Assembly: GCF_041146395.1 (NCBI RefSeq)
Contig: NC_090986.1
Coordinates: 46,412,001 to 46,476,000 of the forward strand
Direction of reading: 5' to 3'
DNA length: 64,000 bases
DNA from: Eulemur rufifrons
Taxonomy: Eukaryota; Chordata; Mammalia; Primates; Lemuridae
Below the pieces are notes generated by a model. The model made no database searches. It had not been told where the DNA came from and worked only from the letters and a program-made list of their open reading frames with translations. Position numbers and translations under genes: made by a program. Each line of letters opens with the position of its first letter. Position 1 is the stretch's first letter. Below, one piece after another: positions 57,351 through 64,000 of this stretch.

Positions 57351-59339
57351 CTTGAAAAGTTGAACCCCTAATACTCATGGAACAGGTTTAGAGAAGTCCT
57401 TTAGGTTACATTTGTTATGGCATTATGGGTTTCAGTGATTCAAATTTTAAAAATAGAATTAATATGCTTTTGTGTATGGGGAATGAAATCATCTAAGTAG
57501 ATGTCATTTCACTTCCTCAGAGATATATCTTGAGATGCTAGAGTTCAAAAATTAAAAGTTGGAGCAGAATCACAGGTAGTGTCATATATTCCACTTTAAT
57601 ATTGTTGAGTAAAACTCTTATTCCTTAGTGATTTTTTCAGAGATATTAATAACATGAATATCAAAATTATATGAATTATCATGATGATTATAATTTTGAT
57701 TTAGAAAAATAACCAACCAGAAACACTTTCTTCTTTGATTAGTCTATTATGTTTTTGGCTTTTCACTTAGAATTTAATTTAGTTTATCACAATTCCTTCA
57801 GCACAAAATCTGTAATTTCAGACAGCGCTAATATTTTCCTTGCTTCTCTAACGACACAGTGATTTCCCTTTGGAGAACCCTAATGAGCCATTTTCTCAGG
57901 ATTACCGTCTGGCCTATTAGAGTCCCTGAATATAACTTATGGTATTCTGAATGTAAAATAACTGGCAATCTATTATTCTCAATTCTTTCTTGAGTTTATG
58001 TTATTTTCCAGCTACTGTCATGTTTTCCTTCTCCATACACAAAATCATATACTATTAATAATTCTATTTTTAAGCAAGGATGGTAAAATATTAGCATGTT
58101 TCTTAAGTAATGTAGATATATTAAAGTACATGTTAATAATATAAAATAATAAAAAATATGTTTAGAGGAAAAATGGCTTGCTTCCTTATTTCAATTATTC
58201 CTTTGTTTTTCTTGCTTATAATGTAAATTGTGGTCAAGAAATTATTGATCAATGTCTTATAAAAATTTTATTGAAATATACTTACCTGATGCTGTGAATA
58301 TCTGAAATTAATTGGACAATATTCAAGGATTATAAAACAGTGAAATATCTAGATTTCATTATTTTCTTTATGTAGTTTTCAAGTTCTGTATTTGACTGGA
58401 AATGTTTAACACCAGCTCTTAAAAAAAAACAGTCCTAATCTGGAGTAAACAAAGTTCAAGCTGCTAATATGATGTCAGGAATGTAGAGTTGGAAAGAGAT
58501 GTGTCCAATCATCTCCCTGAACTGATTGCAAGCAGGCTTCATGAACAGGCTTCTGCATTGTACTTAGTCTTTGATTATCTAGTCTTACTTTCTTCAAATC
58601 ATAAAGCTGTCCATATAGCTTATTTTCTGGCTATGGAAATATCTACAGGTTGGTGTAAGAAAAAATGTTTTTAAGGGCATAGTCCAGAACTAAGGTAAGA
58701 TATATTATAGAGACTGGAGTGAACTGGAGAGCTTATTATACCATAAAAATGATACAAATAACATTTACTCAGCTCTAGAAGACTATCTCTGGAATATATC
58801 CAGAATTCATTTTCTGTAAACCCCTCTTGATTATGTGTTTCTCCTTTAGAAAAGATACATTTTCATTTATAGTTCCCATATGAGATAATATATACATAAG
58901 CTTTAGCATTCCCTAGAGGCAATGCCCCTCTACACTAGCCAGAGAATTATGGTTTAATAGGTTGGTGACAAACAGTTGGAGTTTAATTGAAGTGGTATAG
59001 AAATATGATGAAGTCTAAAGCATAGTTACCAAATAAGTGAGAAAAATATAAAACTTTACAGAGTTCAAGGCACTTTCACGCATTATCATACATAACAATT
59101 CCAAGAGACCTTTGTGAAGTCACTAGGAGCTATAATGTTAGCCTCTGAATGTGAGTCTCTTATTTGCTGCATTGTAGCTACGTGCTATTACATTTTATCA
59201 AATGATTTACCCACTTTAAAGCTTTAATTTCATTCCCTGAAAAAAAATATGAATTATAACCATACTTAATTACAGGGCATAATTTTAGAGTTAAATAAAA
59301 TAATATTTATAAAACTCTTATCATAAGCCTAGATAAATG
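57351..59339. other. No recognisable gene or clear repeat
   Basis: AT-rich sequence. The stretch 58480-58670 (GTAGAGTTGGAAAGAGATGT and following) may be a fragment of an old mammalian-wide repeat, but I could not assign it. A patch near 59070-59105 is possibly MIR. Confidence 0.35.
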
Positions 59340-59480
59340 AATATTAGTTATTAATATTCCTAACTTAGTGTTGATAAAACTGCAGCTCAGTGAAGATAAA
59401 TTACTTGTTTTGGGTCACACAGTTGATACATATGCAAGAAAAACTTGATTTTAAACTCTTGTTGAATGCTGTTACTATGA
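59340..59480 (-). mobile_element. MIR-like SINE fragment
   Basis: The plus strand reads GATAAAACTGCAGCTCAGTG, a spacer, then TTTTGGGTCACACAGTTGAT, corresponding to antisense MIR. Strongly diverged. Confidence 0.55.
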
Positions 59481-59684
59481 AACCATATTTCCTGAGCAAA
59501 AATGTATGATTCAAAATGGGAACACTTTTGCTAATAAAACAGTAGACATGAATATAATATGTCTTAAATTTAAAAATGGTAATATTTTTTGGACTTTATG
59601 TTCAAAACATTCTTTTCTTCACGTCTCGCTGTTGGGAAATAAAAAGGCCACATATTTGAGAAAATATCCGTGAAACATATAACT

Positions 59685-59940
59685 CTCAAAGGGCCTTTGT
59701 CCAGAATATATAAAGAACTTTTAAAACTCAATAAACAATAACAATAAAAACAAACCATCAATAAGAAATGGACAAAATAATTGAAAGATACTTTGCAAGC
59801 GAAGATATGTTAATGATCAATATACATGTGAAAATATGCTCAACATCATCAGTCATCAGGAAGATACAGACTAAAATCACAGTGAGATACCTCTTTATAT
59901 CCACGAGAATAATGAAAATTAAAAGGTTGGATCTCATTTT
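59685..59940 (+). mobile_element. L1 ORF2 fragment
   Basis: Sense L1 ORF2 similarity: TTTGTCCAGAATATATAAAG, AATATGCTCAACATCATCAG and ATCACAGTGAGATACCTCTT. About 255 bases, frame broken, truncated at both ends. Confidence 0.85.
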
Positions 59941-60379
59941 TGAAAGGGTTAAATTTTAAAGAATGCAGCTCAGAATAAATTCCTCGAGAAGAAAAGACTG
60001 GATGAAAATCTGAGTAGATATAGATGGATTAATCTTTGATAAATGTAGTTTGCTTTTGTTAGGAAAGGAGGTAGGCATTATGTGCACAGAGTAGGTACGA
60101 TTGTATTTGTGGTAGAGGGATAATATCAAAGTTCTTGAGAACACACATTTTCTCGTGTACCTATGAAGGCGGTTTATCATCTGGTAGTGAGAGATGTGAG
60201 GGCTATAACAGATAGTAGAGAAAGGAGAAGCTAAAAATCTATCTACACTGGAAACAGAAAGAAGTGTACGTTGCTAGGAAGTTTTGAATCTTCATTCATG
60301 TTTTGGGTTATTGTATAATATTATTACCCAGTATTTTGTGTAGAGGCAAAATATTCTACAGGATAAGAAAACAGAGTCC

Positions 60380-60600
60380 ATAGCCCGACCATGTGAATTT
60401 AGATTCCATCTCTGAAATAAACCATCTTTGTAATTTTGAGAAGATCAGATGTTCTTGTGCTTCTTTTTTCTCATCAGTAAAATGAAGATACTAACAGTAC
60501 TTATTTTTTTTTATAAATAAGAAATTAGTTAATATATGTAAATGTTTAGATAGCTGTAGTATATAATGCTACGTCTGTGTTAATAATAGCAATAGCTCTG
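60380..60600 (+). mobile_element. MIR SINE
   Basis: TTTTTTCTCATCAGTAAAAT followed by GAAGATACTAACAGTACTTA gives the MIR core in the plus orientation, with diverged flanks. Confidence 0.65.
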
Positions 60601-63600
60601 GCCATGTTCAGTTGGTCTGGTATAAGCAAGGAAAAGTACATTGTTACAAGGAATCAGGGTGGGACATTTTTCAGGTCAGGACAATGGAAAGTGAGTGAAA
60701 AAGGTAAAGAACATTTTCAAGAGTATTATAATGAACCAGTATCTAAGCTGAATAATGAAAGATGTGTGAACATGAAGGTTGACAGTAATGAAATAGTGCT
60801 GGTGGAGCTATTGAGTTGGATTTCTACTTGAGTTAGGTAAGTAGAGAAATTGGAAGTGTATGATGCATGTTCAGAAACTGGGACGGTTCAGATTTCTGAG
60901 CCACTGCTCTTCCAAGCACAAATATATGACCAGGGATGAAAGCTGACGTGATAGGAGGAAACATTTTTTGGAGACAAGAAGGTCAATGAATCTAAGTGAT
61001 ATATTTCTGGACTGATCATCCATGTGCAGTTTGAAGTCATAAAGAAATGTGAAAGCAGGAGAGGTAAAGAGGAATGCTATGATCCAGATTCCAAAGGTTT
61101 CATTGTAGATACTGTACTGTAGATACAGTAAAGGAGACTGAAGTAGAAGTGAGAATATGAAATAGCATATAAGATAGAAAGTGATATAGTTTAATATCAT
61201 GTAAGTCATTGAAACTGAAACTTTTGTAGGAAGAAACAGGCTAAAAGTTTTGAAAATGCAGTGATAAATGGGAAAATCTACCACCTCCATCTTTTGCTGG
61301 TGCCTAAAATCCTTCACTTGAGAGGCATACTAAGAGGGCAGTATCATTGAGATGTATGTAGCTTACAAAGACCAAAAGGAACTTGCAGAAAATATGTTGA
61401 AGATGTAGAGGGTTTAATAAAATCTTTCATAAGAGTGGAAAAAGATGTGGATTTGGGGCAAATGAGAGGATATATAGAGCATAATGGAGTACAAATAAAG
61501 GTGAAGAAGGATGGATCTGGAATCCTGGGACTTCTGGTCTTAAATAAATGGAGCTTAGTAAATGGGTTTAGACCTTTTGGTCTCTTAAAGGAAGATAATT
61601 TTAGAGATGACACTAAGATTATATTTGTAGCGCTCATGTAACTATTCCCTTCTGAAGTCAAAAATTGTTTGTTGGTTTGGAGGAAGGGCAATCCTGATGG
61701 GTGCATTCAGCATGTGGGTGACCTTCATGTGACCACTCTTTCTGGAAACCATGGGGTAAGAGGATTTTTATTTTTTGATCCCCAGTGAATATCCAGAACC
61801 AGCCAGCATCTGACATATAGGTCATAATGAGTAGCAGCATTTAAATAAATGAATGAATGTGAAAATCAAAGAAATAATAATGGGGGAGGAGTTCAGAGAA
61901 TATATTTCTCCTTGGTAATATTGCCTAAGTTACATAAAGCTATCTCATTATTAAGACAACTTTCAATTTGTATTGATTTGTCTATGGAAATAAGTTCAAA
62001 GACTGAAGATTTCCCAAATATGCCCCCAACATATTTTTTTGAGGCCTATCATCTTTTTCTCCTAACATTAGTCAACCCTATAATACATTGAATAATATTG
62101 TCCTGACTTTGTCTATTTTATTTTTTTCTCTTCTTTCCTTCTTCATTTACTAAGGCCCAGACTACAAAAAAGTATTTCCTTATCTTCAATTGGATATAAA
62201 AACATATATAATCTTCATGATGTGTATTTTTTTACTTATTTATACATTGTCCTTTGCCTTGTGTTATGGTTATTTATGTTGTTTCTTATCTTCCATATGA
62301 AACAAACTCTTCTAGAGAAAGTGTCTTGCTCAGTTTTATGTACTCTGGATTACTGATGAATGTATTATAATTAAAAGAGAATAAAAATATTTGTTAAATA
62401 GGATTAATTGATTTGGCAGGGGTGGGGGCTGGAGAGCTACCATGGACACTCTTCTCACTTCAGGATACTGTCTATCTAGAAACCTAACTATATAAACTAT
62501 TATAAAGTCACTTAATAAAGCTCTGGAAATGAACAACAAAGAAACAAAGTGATATACAGTAAAATTCTTGCGTTGTGAGCATTAAGGCCTCCATTTTTTC
62601 ATTCAAAATACTTCTTTTTAATGAAATATTTTAAGATTCCTATCTATTTAGCAATACATATGAAAACTTTTTAACATAGACTTAAATGTATACAACTTAT
62701 TATGTGGAATGTAAACTATAGTTCTCTAGACAATGTTTCATAAATGTGATGGTAACTAGAAGATTTTAAAGAAAATTTTGATTCGTCTGTGAAGATGAAA
62801 GAACATAGACATCATAATCAATTACATCTACATTAAGTTGTTTTAAGCTATTCCTTAATTACATAATTTCTCACTTGAAGAATGTGCTATAAAGATAATA
62901 TATTTATAGTAGTGCTGATCCTAAGCTTCACATGCGAATTCAAAGAGCTCAACATTCTGATCAGTATGTCCTATACTTTCAGTTCAACCTAAATTACTGC
63001 TCCTTTATGATGTAATAATGACAAAGGCATCAGTGATAACTATACCTATGCCAAAGCCACTACTCTTTCTGACCTCACCACCAAAGAGCAAAATGGTTTA
63101 TTTCTTCTAAAATCTACAGCAGAAAATTTCAAGAGCAATGACCTTTTTTTTTGTAACAGTAACATATCAAAATTAAGGTGTAGAGAGTGGCATATCCATA
63201 AATTCCTACAACATTAAAGTTGGTGATTCTCCTGACTCCAGGCTTCTTCCATATGTTTTGAATTAGGAACAATGATAAAGGTTTGGCAATTCCTGACTGT
63301 CCCAATTGGACTACAAGTCTGTCAAGCACATGTCTACAAATTAAGCTTTTTAATCTTCTCCAAGGCCAAATTGTTTTATTTAAATGGTGGCTATATATGG
63401 TGGACCAGTGGTCATTAAACTACCAGACGAACATGCTCTCTTAACAAATAAAGTAATAATGTTTATATATTTATCTTCCTTTATAGGTGTTGGAATTCTT
63501 AAAATCAAAGGACAGGTCTCCTTTTACTTTATATCCTTAAATTTATCTGTGTTGCTTAGTGGAGTTCTAATTAGTGGTGCCCTGTGAAGCCCAATGAATG

Positions 63601-64000
63601 TCTGTTGACTTTTTGCAGATGTGGAAGCTCCTAGGGGAAAAAAAAAATTGTTCTCTTGCTATACTTTTCTGATTTGCCCATCCCCAACACTAGAAAAAGA
63701 CTGGGATGAGATATGACTTCTGTTATATTCAATAAAACCCATTACAAATTCACCCTGTATTAAGTACTCAAAATTAAATGTGATGAAAAATAAGGTACTG
63801 TACCAGGCCTCTAGCAATTTATGATGTATTGTTTTGAAACTGTATATGTAGTTCTAATAAATCTATGATCTATGTGACTCAGTTTTTATAGAATTACTTT
63901 TTAAAAAGGGCATTCAATAAGATCAATTATCAACATGAAAACTTCTGAAAAATCCATTTTCTCCCAATTTCCATTGAACATAAACTAATTTATGTCCACA
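60601..64000. other. No recognisable gene; possible L2 scraps
   Basis: This 3.4-kb stretch contains the longest open frame of the window (148 codons, minus strand, 60871-61317) and one of 120 codons at 61344-61706. Neither has a recognisable domain, splice-site context or codon bias that I can see. The segments at 61790-61860 (ending AAATAAATGAATGAATG) and 62215-62400 look like diverged L2 3' ends in the plus orientation. The rest, to the window end, is unassigned AT-rich sequence. Confidence 0.35.

Noticed and set aside
60871..61317. Longest open frame (148 codons, minus strand)
   Set aside because: No recognisable domain, splice-site context or conserved start. Long chance frames are expected in AT-rich DNA of this length, so it was not called a gene.

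Overview
This window looks like nuclear DNA of a strepsirrhine primate (lemur, or a loris/galago relative), from an AT-rich, gene-poor stretch that is either intergenic or deep intronic. Two things point there. Two full-length Alu elements (8264-8621 and 29511-29852) carry the strepsirrhine-type left end and a distinctive A/T-rich linker. Several short L1 3' ends share a tail with the GTACCCCC motif, which I associate with lemur/galago L1. No complete protein-coding gene, tRNA, rRNA, CRISPR array or operon was found. The open reading frames present are short and are explained by transposon relics or by chance in AT-rich sequence. The only non-repeat coding candidate is one splice-bounded open segment at 347-514.

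Layout. 1-3.5 kb is mostly unassigned sequence, with the exon candidate and a small tandem duplication. 3.7-6.8 kb holds an old antisense L1 abutting a partial antisense ERVL-MaLR provirus (internal region plus LTR). 8.0-8.6 kb has a DNA-transposon end, a TG-rich microsatellite and an Alu. 9.3-11.0 kb is the 3' end of an antisense ERVL-type provirus, with a decayed dUTPase and its 3' LTR. 13-18 kb has scattered old LTRs and a MIR, plus a 5'-truncated lineage-specific L1 with a duplicated, G-rich 3' UTR. 18.8-20.7 kb has two very short L1 tails and a 69-bp truncated Alu. 21-22.7 kb is L2-like. 22.8-28.4 kb is the most complex part: a Tigger1-like DNA transposon broken by an L1 (itself broken by an ERVK-type solo LTR), an MST/THE1-type LTR and an ERV1-like LTR.

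28-44 kb is mostly unassigned, with an Alu, an ERV1-type solo LTR with 4-bp target duplications (31716-32326), a short antisense L1 tail and an MLT1 LTR. 44.6-45.3 kb is an antisense L1 containing a perfect 20-bp inverted repeat. 49.5-52.9 kb is a pile of antisense L1 3' ends followed by an oppositely oriented old LINE fragment. The rest carries MLT1-type LTRs, MIR and L2 scraps and a short L1 fragment.

Family names come from recognising consensus-like sequence by eye, with no database search, so subfamily labels are approximate. Boundaries are firm only where target-site duplications are given. No new biological system was identified. The points most worth following up are the nested insertion stack, the exon candidate, the L1 tail structure and the hairpin at 45146-45190.
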